Shown: positions 39,621 through 52,000 of the stretch, piece after piece | Layout: every line of letters starts with the position of its first letter | How positions within the stretch are numbered: the stretch's first letter is position 1 | Assembly: GCA_949775045.1 (NCBI GenBank) | Contig: OX459105.1 | Span: 15,772,227 to 15,836,226 of the forward strand | From: Metridium senile | Taxonomy: Eukaryota > Cnidaria > Anthozoa > Actiniaria > Metridiidae | Direction of reading: 5' to 3' | DNA length: 64,000 bases | Notes under the pieces: generated by a model | Told to the model about the DNA's origin: nothing | Database searches by the model: none | What the model saw: the letters and a program-made list of their open reading frames with translations, nothing else | Position numbers and translations under genes: made by a program

Positions 39621-42600
39621 AGAGAGATGAGTCCGAGGAAGGAAAACATCGTTTAGATCCAAGTTTTGGATGAAAAAACGAGAATTTTTCAACAATATTT
39701 CGACTTTTATTTCAAGTCATAATCATGTTAGTAAATGTTTCGTTTTGTATAAATATATGTAAATTCAGAGCTGTAAATCTTCAATAGAATATCCTGTTGT
39801 AGGCAGTATGCTCGATACATTTTTATTTGCTATTAATCTCATAGTTCATGGTATATATTTTGTTTAGAAAAGCATCCAAAAGTTTACACGTATGTATCTC
39901 TCCAATTGAATGTCCTTTTGTTTTCAACGGTACTCCAGGCCGCAAACATTTCTTTATTTTTTTTTTCAATTTCACAGTTCATTATTTATTTTGTTTATCA
40001 GAACATTCAATGAAATGTCCTTTTGTCTTCCACGTTTCAAAACTTTGTTCTTTTTAATTCCATAGTATATTCATCTTGTTTATAACCAAACATTTCTTTA
40101 TTTTTTATTTCAATTTCACAGTTCATTATTTATTTTGTTTAACAGAACATTCAATGCAATGTCCTTTTGTCTTATACGTATCAAAACTTTCCTCGATCTT
40201 TTTAATTTCATAGTTTATCCATCTTGTTTATAACCAATTCAATATGTTTAAGTTCATCTTTCCGGCGAACAAAACTAAAGATCTCCAATTAAATAGAACT
40301 GTATCAAAGTAGCGAGAGGTCACGCCTGTCTTACCACACGCCAGCGTGCCTCATGACAATTTCATCATTACTAGAAAATACTCACACTGTTTGTAGTGTA
40401 CAAAGAGAGCAAATATTATCCCTGTTTTGTCCGGTGACTATCAATATTTAGATTATGACATCGGATGTTTAAAAACCAGGCTAGGTAGAGTTATTCCATG
40501 AGTTAAAGATCCGTATGACAAGTAAACATTCAACATAATGATATCCGGATATACAGTGGTAGCATGTACTCGTGCCGACCTTTGGAGACCACTGGGTTGT
40601 TTACATTCGATCAGTTGGGTCTGTAGAAAATTAATTTTCAGGTTATCGACCCGATGTCTTATTCAAGCCGTCAGTGATCCTCATGTGGAAACTGGCAGCC
40701 ACGCCCATGAGATTTCACCGACTGAGATTTGAGTTCAGTGCCAAAGTCAGTGGATCGAACCTGTCTATAAGAACGTTCTAAATTTAGACTTTTATTTAGA
40801 TATTTTTTAGTGTTTGAAGTCCTTGCCGAATTTCCTTTCCTTTCGTTTCTTTTTTTATTCTTTCTATTTTTCCCTTTATTTCATTGCTTTAATTTGCTTC
40901 ACCCAGTTTTTTTACTGAACGTTTTACCCAGGTTTTTTACTAGCGTTTCACCCAATTTGTTCGTAATTTTACTGAACGTTTCACGTTTCACCCAGATTTT
41001 TTTACTTATGAAAGTCATGGATTATTTCGCTTGGATTTCAAATTATATAGGTAGAAACTATTTTATATGTTCCTTTCATTTAGATAAGATTCTTTTCCTT
41101 CAGTTTCCAATTCAGTTTATTGATATTTCGGCAATCCATTTTCTAACTCCCTTTCTTGGATTTTCTTTTCGGTTTTCCTTCCCTTTCCTTCCCTTCAATC
41201 TCACAAAGAGTGGGCCGTCATTGAAAGCTTTTTAACCTATAATTAAACGTATCCAAACTTAACTGGAGCAATGTAAACTTTGCTACTAATGTATACTTAA
41301 AGTTTGTGATGATTACTTAGTGAAACATCTCCTTTTTAAACCACTGTTTAACAAGCATGGAAACTTGTCATCTGGGGCCATAAAAACCCATTTGTAAATG
41401 TCTGTGATTAGTGGTATAGCCGAGAGGAAATAACTACCCTTTTAGACGGTCGTAAATGCTTTTCAAGTTAAATATTTTTATTACGAGTAAAAACCATGTC
41501 AGCATATTGACTCGAAAGTCGTTTTTAGGCTCCATAATTAGTGCCCGTAAGCGCTTTTACTATGTGTTGTCGGCATTTCAAACGTCTTAATACCAAAACA
41601 CACTATCGATTATCAAGAGCCTGAAAGGAAAAAACCCTAAACCACTAGCGACTTAAAGGGCTTTAAATCGATGCAATTGTGATAAAGAGTAGCTGAGGCA
41701 TTAGCAATGGAATTCGCAAAGGAAAATATTTTTAGCTATAGCTACACTTTTGGCTAATGACTTCGGGATTTGTTATAAACAGCTAAAAGTACTGATATAT
41801 CCAGATTTAAAGTGCATATATACACATAAACTGTATTTCAATGTTGATAACAAGGTTTCACGTACTGAGTAATTTCGTAACTATTTCTATTTTTATTGTG
41901 AAACGTTTGAAATGCACTTTCGCAAGAGTGATATTTTGCGCGATTTTTTGGTCCTTCAGTTTTCAAACGTACTTGCCGCGCGCACTGCAGACACGAAGCT
42001 TAGCCTTTGAAACCCACAAGACACAAAGACTATTCTGTCGGATTTTGTCTATGAAATTGTCTTTCAAATCTATCTATTTTGAAGGAAATTGGTATGATGG
42101 AGCGCCAGAATCACCGAAAGACGGAAGCATTTTGAACGCCGGTCAGTGCGCGCAGTAACTGGAGCCTGGAAGACGCAAAAATGGCGTGCTCAAGTTGTTG
42201 TTGCTGTTTTTTTGTTTCCTATAATACAAGTTTTATTAATACACAATCTTTTTCTTCAAACATAATGCAATTCCTTCAGTTTTGTTTGCTGAGTACAAGT
42301 TTTATTAATACAAATTTATTTATTCAAACATAATGCCATTCATTTAGAAAACGTCGTACAATTTCTAAAAACAATGAGCTTTAATTTGTTCAGTACATAA
42401 ATGACGCGATTCTTTCATGCTTTTTCAATTGATAGCGTGTACTTCCAGTATAATAATTCCATTACCCTAAAACCTTTACTTTATACAAAACACATTTTCA
42501 GTGGTAATTAAACAAAGAGCTTTAATATGGAATCAGAGTATATGACTTCTGATATCTTTAAACACGATGATACTGAACTGTTGAAGTAGACAGGACGTTT

Positions 42601-42689
42601 TCGATGTAGTGGAATGGATGAAAAGTGTTTTACAAGGATGGCATGTTCTGCACTGTTATTTGCAGCAATGCGATATCAGTGCTTTGTGC
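39621..42689. other. Non-coding, no gene recognised
   Basis: Between about 39885 and 40200 the phrase TCAATTTCACAGTTCATTAT recurs twice within diverged duplicated text. A pyrimidine-rich stretch at 40810-41230 keeps a long open frame through T/C bias. ATTTTGCG and AAAAATGGCG near 41930 and 42178 hint at a promoter, but no exon follows that I can support. Confidence 0.45.
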
Positions 42690-43330
42690 TGATGATGATC
42701 ATCACCATCATCATCATCATCATTATCTTCATCATATCCACTACCACCAACGACAATCATCATCATCAATATTACCATCACCATAATTATTAACAATCAT
42801 ATAACCATCATAATCATCATCATCATCCGTCATCATCATCATTATTATCTTCATCATCTCTACTACCACCAACGACAATCTTCATCATCAATTTTATCAT
42901 CAGCACAAGTATTAACAATCATATAACCATCCGTAATCATCATCATCATCTCCACTACCACCAACAACGACTATACCATCATCATCAATAATATTATCAT
43001 CATCATCATAATTATTAACAAACACAACAATGTTAATCGTTATCATCAGCAGCAGCAGCACCACCATCATAATTATAATCATCAGCAGCATCACCACCAC
43101 CACCACCACCAGCATCAACACCAACACTACCAACGACCATCATCATCATCAATAATATTATTATCACCATAATTATTAAAAATCACAACCATCATCAGCA
43201 GCAGCATCATCATCATCATCATCATTATTACTGATCATCATATTTATTTGTCATCATTGTCAACATTATCATTATCATTATAATCATCGTCATCATATAA
43301 TCATGATCACCATGTATCATCATTATCATC
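42690..43330. repeat. CAT/ATC microsatellite with about 135-bp higher-order repeats
   Basis: Blocks containing CCACTACCACCAACGACAAT recur near 42740 and 42860, with shorter relatives near 42955 and 43125, between ATC runs. No coding signal is present. Confidence 0.92.
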
Positions 43331-43494
43331 ATCGTTAACAACAGTTATAGCATCATGCATGACATCACTCAGAAAGTTTCCCATGCATGCCTAAAGTTTA
43401 CAGAGTACACTGGTTACTTAAGCTTTTTCTCCGAGGAAGGTAGGCCTGCAATATCAGTAAGTACAAACATATTATTTTAAATGGTTTATACAAG

Positions 43495-44010
43495 TTAACA
43501 TTTTTACTCCGACAATTAAGGATTACCGTCCTAAACGTCAGTAAACACTCTCTTATATTCGGTGTATCTAAGCTACTGTTTTTACTCCATAAAACGATTT
43601 ACGTCCTAAACTTCAGTGAGAGTGACAGTCTCTTTTAGATACGGTGTATAAGTTACTGTTTTTACTCCAACAATTGATTTACGTCTTAAACGTCAGTATG
43701 TTACACTCACTGTTATACTATGTACAAGTAACTATTTTAACTCTGACGAAAAGTTCACCTCCTAAATTAGACGTCAGTAACCAACACTCTCTCAGTAAGT
43801 AACACTCTCTTGTATACGGTGTACAAGTTACTGTTTTTACTCCAAAAATGATTTACGTCCAAAAATGATTTACGTCCTAAATGTCAGAAGTAAAACTCAC
43901 TGTTAGTTGCCACTGTTGACTCTGACGAAGGGTTCACGTCCTAAACGTCAGTAACCAACACTCTCTCAGTAAGTAACACTCTCTTGTATACGGTATATGT
44001 TACCATTTTT
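43495..44010 (+). repeat. Family 2 hammerhead-like tandem repeat, copies with CUGACGA
   Basis: About six units lie in plus orientation. The copies at 43743-43749 and 43922-43928 read CTGACGA, the exact hammerhead core heptamer. The second continues with stem II AGGGU, loop and ACGUCCU, then AAAC, GUC (43947-43949) and AGUAA, preceded by GACU as the stem I strand. The base before AAAC is U, not G. Between hairpins lie ACACTCTC and TATACGGTGTA segments. Confidence 0.9.
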
Positions 44011-44019
44011 AATCTCATT

Positions 44020-44699
44020 TCTCCTTTATTTTTTCACTGCCCTTCGTCAATATCGATTGTCTCTAATTTATTCAATGTTAGTAAACGCCATCTAACAACT
44101 TCCCATCCAAAACAACGCCTTCAAACAAGGACGCTTAAAAAAAAGAAGTTAAAGCCCTCGCATTTTAAAGAGTCAGCAGCTATTGTACAACACATACGTC
44201 TAAATAATTACACAACACAATCAATCATGAATAGATGTCTGTCAAAAGTGACGATGTCATTATTTCGATCTAGGATAGCTAGTTGTGAAGTTCTAAGAGC
44301 TGCTATAGTATAATTAATCTGTCGAAAATATATGACTGACCTGTATTGTACGATGTAGGCCAATATTGCACAATCAGTCGATACAGTATAATGTTGAAAT
44401 GTCAGTACATGTGACAGTGTCATCATTTCAATCTAGGATAACATCACTTGTGGAGTGAAATGAAGCTTGAATTGGGTTGGCTTTGTGTCATTTATCAAGT
44501 AGAATCATTTCTCTAGTAGTATTGAAGTTAAAATGGTGACTAGGTTGTAATATGCAGTTGCTACCTTCATTAGCAACTCATTATCAATGTCTTTGACGGA
44601 TACAAATGCAACTAGAGTCAAAGAGAGGAGCTGACAGTAATGGTTGTATAAATGGAGGCCAATATGAGTTACTGGTAGTCGCTGAGTAAATTGATGACA
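44020..44699. other. Non-coding, no clear feature
   Basis: A segment TTTCGATCTAGGATAGC (about 44263) is echoed as TTTCAATCTAGGATAAC (about 44426), suggesting an old duplication of about 165 bp. Nothing else was recognised. Confidence 0.4.
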
Positions 44700-45190
44700 C
44701 TAATGAATGAATGGGGGAATAAATGAATGGATAAATCAATGATTGAATGGATGCATGCATATAGATAGATGGATGAATGAATGAATGCATATTGTTAGTG
44801 GATGAATGAATGAATAAATGGATGAATAAATAAATGGATGGGTTGGTGGATCAGGAGTCCATGCATGAATAAATGGATAAATAAATGAATAATTGAGTCA
44901 GATATAGAAATAAATGAATGAATTTATCATGAATTAATGAACAAATGAATACATAATTGAATATATGTATCTATATATAGGAATAAATGAATCGATGAAT
45001 GATCGAATGAATGTTAAATGAATGAATTGAATGAATGAATGAATGAATGGATGGATGGATGGATGGATGGATGGATGGATGGATGGATGGATGGATGGAT
45101 GGATGGATGGATGGATGGATGGATGGATGGATGGATGGATGGATGGATGGATGGATGGATGGATGGATGGATGGATGGATGGATGGATGC
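44700..45190. repeat. (GAAT)n/(GGAT)n microsatellite
   Basis: Degenerate GAAT and GGAT tetranucleotides lead into a pure GGAT run at 45047-45188, about 35 units. The reverse frame encodes repeated HPSI residues, which is incidental. Confidence 0.95.
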
Positions 45191-45857
45191 ACTAGTAACG
45201 GAACATGTGCAATGAGTATATAAATGAAAAAGTATATAATTAACAGGTTCTTCCTTCCTTCTTTCTTATCTCTTTGTAAAACCGCCAGTAACATGCATCA
45301 AAGAAGATTTTTAATTTGGTTATGTCCATACGCATAGCTAATTAATTAAAAAAGAAATTACATTAAAAAAAAACAGATTGCATGAGACTTAGAGTAAAAA
45401 ACGTGATTAGTTTGACTGATAAATCCCTCAATGAGTTAGATTCATTAAATCACAGCATAAATCGTGCCGTAACCCGAGGGCTTGTTAACTAAGTACACTA
45501 AAACTCCGCCCAGGTAAAGAATACCTCAGTATTATCACATTTACTGCTCTTTGTAGATACTTTCATAGCTAAATACCGCTTTTGATATCGAAGAAACTAT
45601 CTTTTTATCCCGATCTGATATCTAAAATTACGGAAAAGCCAGTACTATTTGAAAATGTTATTTTTTAATAGTCTTAAGTGATGAAACCTTTGGAAATCAG
45701 AAATATATATGTATATAAATCAAAACAATAAAAAAGCTATATTCATTAAATTAGAAGTATATATATATGTATTTTCTCTGAATTTAATTAAGGATGGTTA
45801 TAAAATCATTGTTTATTACGCTTTCTTTTTTCTTTGTATTATTGTTGAATGAAAAAA

Positions 45858-46030
45858 TATCGAATGTTAATCCTTCGTCGGAGTTAAAAATGGTAACTTA
45901 TACACTGTATAAAACAAGTGTTACTCACTGACGTTTTGGACGTTAATCTCTCCGCCAGTGTCGGAGTTAAAAATGGTAACTTATACACTGTACAAAACTG
46001 GTTTTAATACTTCGTCGACGTAAACTGAAG
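45858..46030 (-). repeat. Family 2 hammerhead-like repeat, two to three units
   Basis: AATGTTAATCCTTCGTCGGA, TTAAAAATGGTAACTTATAC and ACTGACGTTTTGGACGTTAA mark the units, with the core on the minus strand. The second unit has an 8-base insertion in the core (CTCTCCGCCAGTGTCGG). Confidence 0.85.
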
Positions 46031-49000
46031 ATGGCAGATGAAAGTAAACGAGCGAAGGTGTGCTTAGTTAGAGGCTAGCCGGACATTGTTTGTGCGTGAG
46101 TAAGAAAGAGAGAGAGGTTGTCATTTGGCACGTTTATGAACGGTGATCATTGATAATGGGTAAATTACTGTCATTCTCAATCAACTGCGTATTGCCTAGT
46201 CACGAGTTATAGTTCGTTTTAAACACGTATTTAATTGCTTCTTATTTGGGGCAAAAAAATAAAACGAAAGTATTTCTACGAATTTGACAATTCAACGAAA
46301 ACCTTAAAAAAAAGTTTTTGTTGTCATGCTCTTTGTTGAATGTTTCCGTCGATTTAGTAAATGATAGTCTTGATATTAAAGCTTGTGTTTGTTAGCACTG
46401 ATAGATATACGTACGTTGATGTAGTAATTGAATTTGAAAGAATTATGAATTAACTTTTTATTTTATTCGGACAGATTCAAATTCATTTCCTTTGTATTTT
46501 GTCGAGAACTTTTGATTTTTTTTTTTTTGCTGGAAACACCTTAAACACCTGTTAAAATAACTATATAATTGAAACTTTTGGTATAATTTTTCAAAGTTCA
46601 AAGCTAATGAAACAATAAAGAGAAATTTTAAAGTAAAAAGTATTTATATATAAACAAATTGTTTAGTACTATTCAATGAAATTTTACGTGAGTTGAGATA
46701 TCAATTATATTTTTACTGTTTGTAGTTCGCAACATCGACTTGTCAATATTCTTCGCGTGCCGCCTTCTTGTCCTTCTTGTACTAGCAAGCTAAGCAGCTA
46801 GCCAACGCTGTGTGGGCTTTTCCTCAATAGGATGCAACTAGCCAACAAACTAAATATCCTTTATTAAAACAACACTTATCATTTATCAGTTGTTCAAGTA
46901 TCAGTACTTATTTGTTGACGTTTAGTAGTTTAACCTCGTGAGATTTCCTTTGAGTGGAAACAACAGCTCAAGACATTTTGTTCAAAACATTGAAGAAGAA
47001 CTTAGACTCATGGCGTTTTAGAATCGCTTATAGTTAGTTTTCTGTCTCGACAGAGGGAGTAATATGGAATTAAATGAGAGAGAACAATGAGTGGTCGTTA
47101 TTTCAGTCAGTTCTTAGTTTGTTTTGTTAGGGATCAGTCAGTTAGCAGTAAAAAAGGTGTGCATGCATAATCGAAAACAATTTAAAATCGTTTAGAATAC
47201 GACCACCAGCGAGTCCCAAGTGCTTTTGTTTGGTGAACAACTACTTTGAACTAAATGGCTCCCTAAATGCTGCTAAATTATCGGATTTTTCAAGTACTTT
47301 AATCATGAAACGAACATTTGCACGTAGTCGACTTAAAGATAGATAAAAAAAACCCAGACTCACAACTCATCCATCTCAGTTGTCGCCGAGTTATTGAAAT
47401 TCACCTCGACTTGTTAATATTGGTTTAAACACAGTAGCGGTTGCCAAGAGTTTATTCGTCTGCCAAAACACGGAGCGCGGAGTTATTAATTTTGTACAAA
47501 CTAATTAAACAGCTTATTCAAGTTCCAAGTAGAAGTTAAAATACTCGTCGCTGTTTGCATATGAATAAAAACAATGCTATGTACTTCAATTACGAGGTGG
47601 TCTTTTTTCCAAAAATATCCGCGATGTTTACTGGGGTAAATACCTTGGAGTAATTAGCTAAGAAACTATCTTGCTTATTTAATGTTAAGACGAGTTTTTA
47701 TCGCTATTTGCGTCAGAACTAGATAGAGTAAGAACGGGAGGAAGTTACACAGGGAAATTTGCTGATAAAATCAAAGGTTTTTGGTACTCCCACAATTTTG
47801 TTTACGTTGTTTAGAACTTTGTGTGCGCGCAACTCAATGTGATTTTGACCGGCGTAAACTTCAATAACTGATCAATCGATCAGATTTTATTTTTTAAGAG
47901 GGTTTTCCTTTCAATACTTTTAATTATCAAAGCCAAGCTTTTCACTCCCGGCTTTCTTTTGTCAATCTTTAGTAAGATACAATGATATTTTCTGCGCATT
48001 TGGATAATTGGTTTGCATTAGTGCGTCAACATAGATGTTTTTTTTCTGCCTTAGGCGTGAGGCGGTTGTCAGCATTTCCCGGCTTTTCTCCTCAGAAAAT
48101 TCTGTTTTTATCGACTATTTATACACACACACAGTGGTAGTGTGCCGTGTTTAGATGAAGAGGGACCCGAAATGATAATTTCTAATATAAGTTCATTTAG
48201 CAGCTGCTGGATTTCAGATCGATGCCCACTTGGTGGAAAATTTAAGACTAAACTATTGTGTTCACACTGAATTCAAGTCGATAATGATGCAAAGAAACTG
48301 CCTGTTTTTTAATCATGGAGATCGTAATTCTCATTTCTTATGCTTAAGAGCTTAAAGGGGAATTACATTAACCGAGAATGAAGTAATTATGAACTTTTGC
48401 GCAGGAGATATTAAGTATTAATTTTGTTGTATCTAAGTAGCCGAGCGCGCGAAATTCTGTTGTTCTCTATTGATTCTTCATAAATACAAAATTGTGAAAT
48501 ATTATTAGCAGAGCTTGAAAAGTGTATTTGTGTTTATTTATAACGGTAGTTATGACGCTGTATTCAATCAAACAAGAAAGAAGAAAAAAACGCTTGACAA
48601 TGACACAAATGCCATTCAAATTCAAAAACCAAGCTCCTCTTCTGCTCTTTGTTTCGTTTTTCAATCATATTCACAATGGCCTTCAAAAAAAACTTTTCTT
48701 ATCTTAGAATTAAAGCTTATTTTCGCTCCTAAACAATAGAAACTGAATAAGCTCTGTGAATATTATTTCAATAGTTATACATACTTTATTTAGCTAGAAG
48801 CTTTAGGTTTATTATCACATTGATTTTGTAATGAAAATATTTTACATTTCAAGCATGTTGAAAAACAACGTTCAAAAATCGTGTACAATTTGAAGTGGGA
48901 GATAATTCCGAGTTCTAACTAATACTCCTGATGTTTTAATTCAATCCCACGAGCTATTTCGTCAACTAAAGAGACGATATTGAAGTGTTAAACGCCTGAT

Positions 49001-52000
49001 AAATGAGTGAAATAATTGGCCTAAGCAGTGTTTTGTAGCGCTTAATTCTGTGTGCTTATTGCTTTCTAGCAGTCGTTAATTTGACAAACGTTCTGACTCT
49101 AAGATAGCATCAATGGCTGTTTATCTTAGGGACGCCAAAGTGGTCGAACTTGAAAGCTTAATTTGCGCAAGGATACCCCCATAACAGAATTAATAGCCTA
49201 CGTATAGTTTTAATTATATACTGGCTCGGAAAATCTCCAAACTTAGCTACGTTATTGGAGGCACATAACAGGTCAATTTCCTCTCTTTTAGTCGCTAATT
49301 CCAATCGATATGAAATCTTTGCTGAAATGAAAAGCAAGAAGAAGAGATTTCCGAGCTGATTTGGCTGACCCACTGTGAGCCAGAAGGCTTACTTCGATGC
49401 AATATTTGTCTTTCTCAATAAACGGCTCTATATCTGCCAAGTGTTTAAATTCCTTTTGGGGGATTTCTGCTTTTGTACAAATTTATTGAACTTTTAATAT
49501 TGAATGCAATGATTAGCGACATATTGGACAGTAGTTTGCATATATTTTAACACTAATTCTTTTTAACTTTGTCGCCAAGTTTAAATTATTTTGACAAGAG
49601 TTATAAATAATTATTCCATTTTTGTCAGGTTTTTACGTAATGAATAAAATGCTTTTGTATCTAAATTTCTAAAGTTATTTCGTTTTTTCGCGATAATTTT
49701 TGCCGGCTTTTTTGAAAATGCTTTCATACTTTTTCCTTACTGTTTACAATATTTTTACACCTAAATCTTATTACTACAACAAATATTGGCAAAATATTTG
49801 ACAGCAAAAATGGCTGGCGACGTTCGCAGCGATTATTTGTATAAAAGACGAATACTAAAGCAGTAAAGGACCCTCTCCTGCCAGATGTACACCACCATTG
49901 ATTTAACAAGGATTTTTTCCCCTTCTGCCTCAACTGATAAAAATCTTCAAATTGAACAACTTTACTGAATGAATCAATAAAGTTCTTTTGAAAAATATGT
50001 CAATTTTAGTTTGGCCTTATCAGGACTGAAATTTCAGGACGGAAACTTAGTTGCAGAACGTAGAGGATCTCCGAATTTGCCTTTAGCGATATATGGGAAG
50101 AAATGGATAGTTTTTCTCGGTTCTTTGTAAATGGTTCTTAAACAGTCTAGCGGTTTCTTTGATGGGTATATCTCCGAAAGGAAAAACTGCCGTTTCTTTT
50201 GATGTTTTAACTGATAAAGTCAACAAGCTCAGTTTTTTTAGACCATGTTATATATATCCGATATTTGAAAAAGAAAAAAAAATCGAATTGCTACAAACCG
50301 GATTAAAGAACTTTTTTTGCAACATTTTAAATTTCAAAATTCGTTTAAGTTATTTAATTTTTCTTGATATAAATGATTCGATGTAACTGTTCTCAATTCT
50401 CAAGAATACGTAATTTTTTTCTGATGAAGAAAGAGCACTTTTTCTGTATACGAAAAGCAAATAGGCCCACACGCGTCAGCGCTTGAACACTTGAAAGGCG
50501 CGTTTTTACCAAGTTTGATTCAGATAATGATATGATAGGCCTAAAAATGTAGACTTGCTACTTGCCCAAGTGCACTAGATAAGATGAGAATGTCATATTA
50601 ATTCCAAAATTAGTCATTCTAAACGCGATACAAACTTAGAAAAAGCAAACAATACCGCTTTATAGATGCCAAGTTGAGTAATTGCTCAATGCTCATATCG
50701 CCTCTGATTCGGTATATTATCAACACTGACTTATATAAGAGACTCGGGCCCGAGGCCAATAAAAAGTTCGACTAACATTTAATCATTTATCCGCGGCGCG
50801 AAACGCTAGCGAGAGAACCCAACCCGCTATTCTATAAAACGTGTTAATTGGAAAAAAGAACTATTCATGTTAGGAGATAAACATGTGAAAGAAAAGAAAG
50901 GAGAAGAATAGTACTTCGCTCGAGTCCACTTCATTAGTCATGTATTCAAATTGTGTTTTCAACTTCGGTTCTTTGTTTGTGGGGTCTTTTAAGGTTCCTT
51001 TGTGTAGTTAACTTCTTTGTGCAGACTACTAGTTAGTTAACGGTCCAAAATTACTCTCAACCACCGCAAAAAAAAAACAACATAACATTACTGAACAGTT
51101 GATTCTTGAAAGCACTAAATTGCACTGAAAATACGATGATTAAGTTGCATACAAATAACGACGTTTTTTATCTCTTTGAGATCAAAGTCAGCCTAGTTTA
51201 ATCAATATGTTTTGTAAGTACGCCTTTTTGTGGACATTTTTTTCCGGTTTGGAGAATAATAAATTGTTTGCGGAGCCAAGTTAAACCGGCCAATTTTAAA
51301 GCGCGTAAAATATTCAGTTAAAAACTATACTTTTATCACGTAACTGTTACAACTTCTTATTACAAATGTGCAGTTGGGTTTTTTTTCGTTATTTTTGACG
51401 AAAATTATTAAATAATTTCTGTAGTTAAAAACCGCCCAGATTGTTTCAGGAAAAATGTACGTTTTTTCAACTATTTAAGCTTTTCATTGACCGAGAGTAA
51501 AGAAATAGTCCAAATGACTTAAATGACAGGCCAATTTGGTTAAAATTGCCTTGTTTATGATTTCGAGAAAAACAGGTGAATTGAACACTAACCATTTCGA
51601 TCTACTTCGGCAAATGGCCTTTTTGTGAATGATAGGAAATGAGGGTATGTGAATCTTGATCACCGATTAAAAACCGACTTTCTGACATATATCATTTGAG
51701 TAGAATTTATCCTTAGGTTATGACAATTACGAGGGATATTTCGTCAGACTTTTATAGCGCTCAAGTTTTGTATCGAGTTTAAAATGAATTCCCAACTGAT
51801 TGCGTTTTCTACTGGAATTGTTTTAAATCTTTACACAATGGTGTTGCACTTTTGATTAATTTTGCTATATTAACAATGATAATACCATAGTTTTTGCAGA
51901 CAAAAGGGACTCGGCAGCTGCAGGACTTAAAATCTAAGCCTGAAGAGCCATCTTGTAAGTAAGTAAGGACCGAAAAGTAGTTTGTTGTCAGTGAAATTAT

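Noticed and set aside
40810..41235. 141-residue Phe/Leu-rich frame
   Set aside because: Lies in a pyrimidine-rich stretch; hydrophobic residues follow from T bias and no domain or splice support is visible.
41950..42200. Possible first exon near YY1-like AAAAATGGCG
   Set aside because: No splice donor and no downstream exon with matching phase could be found on either strand.
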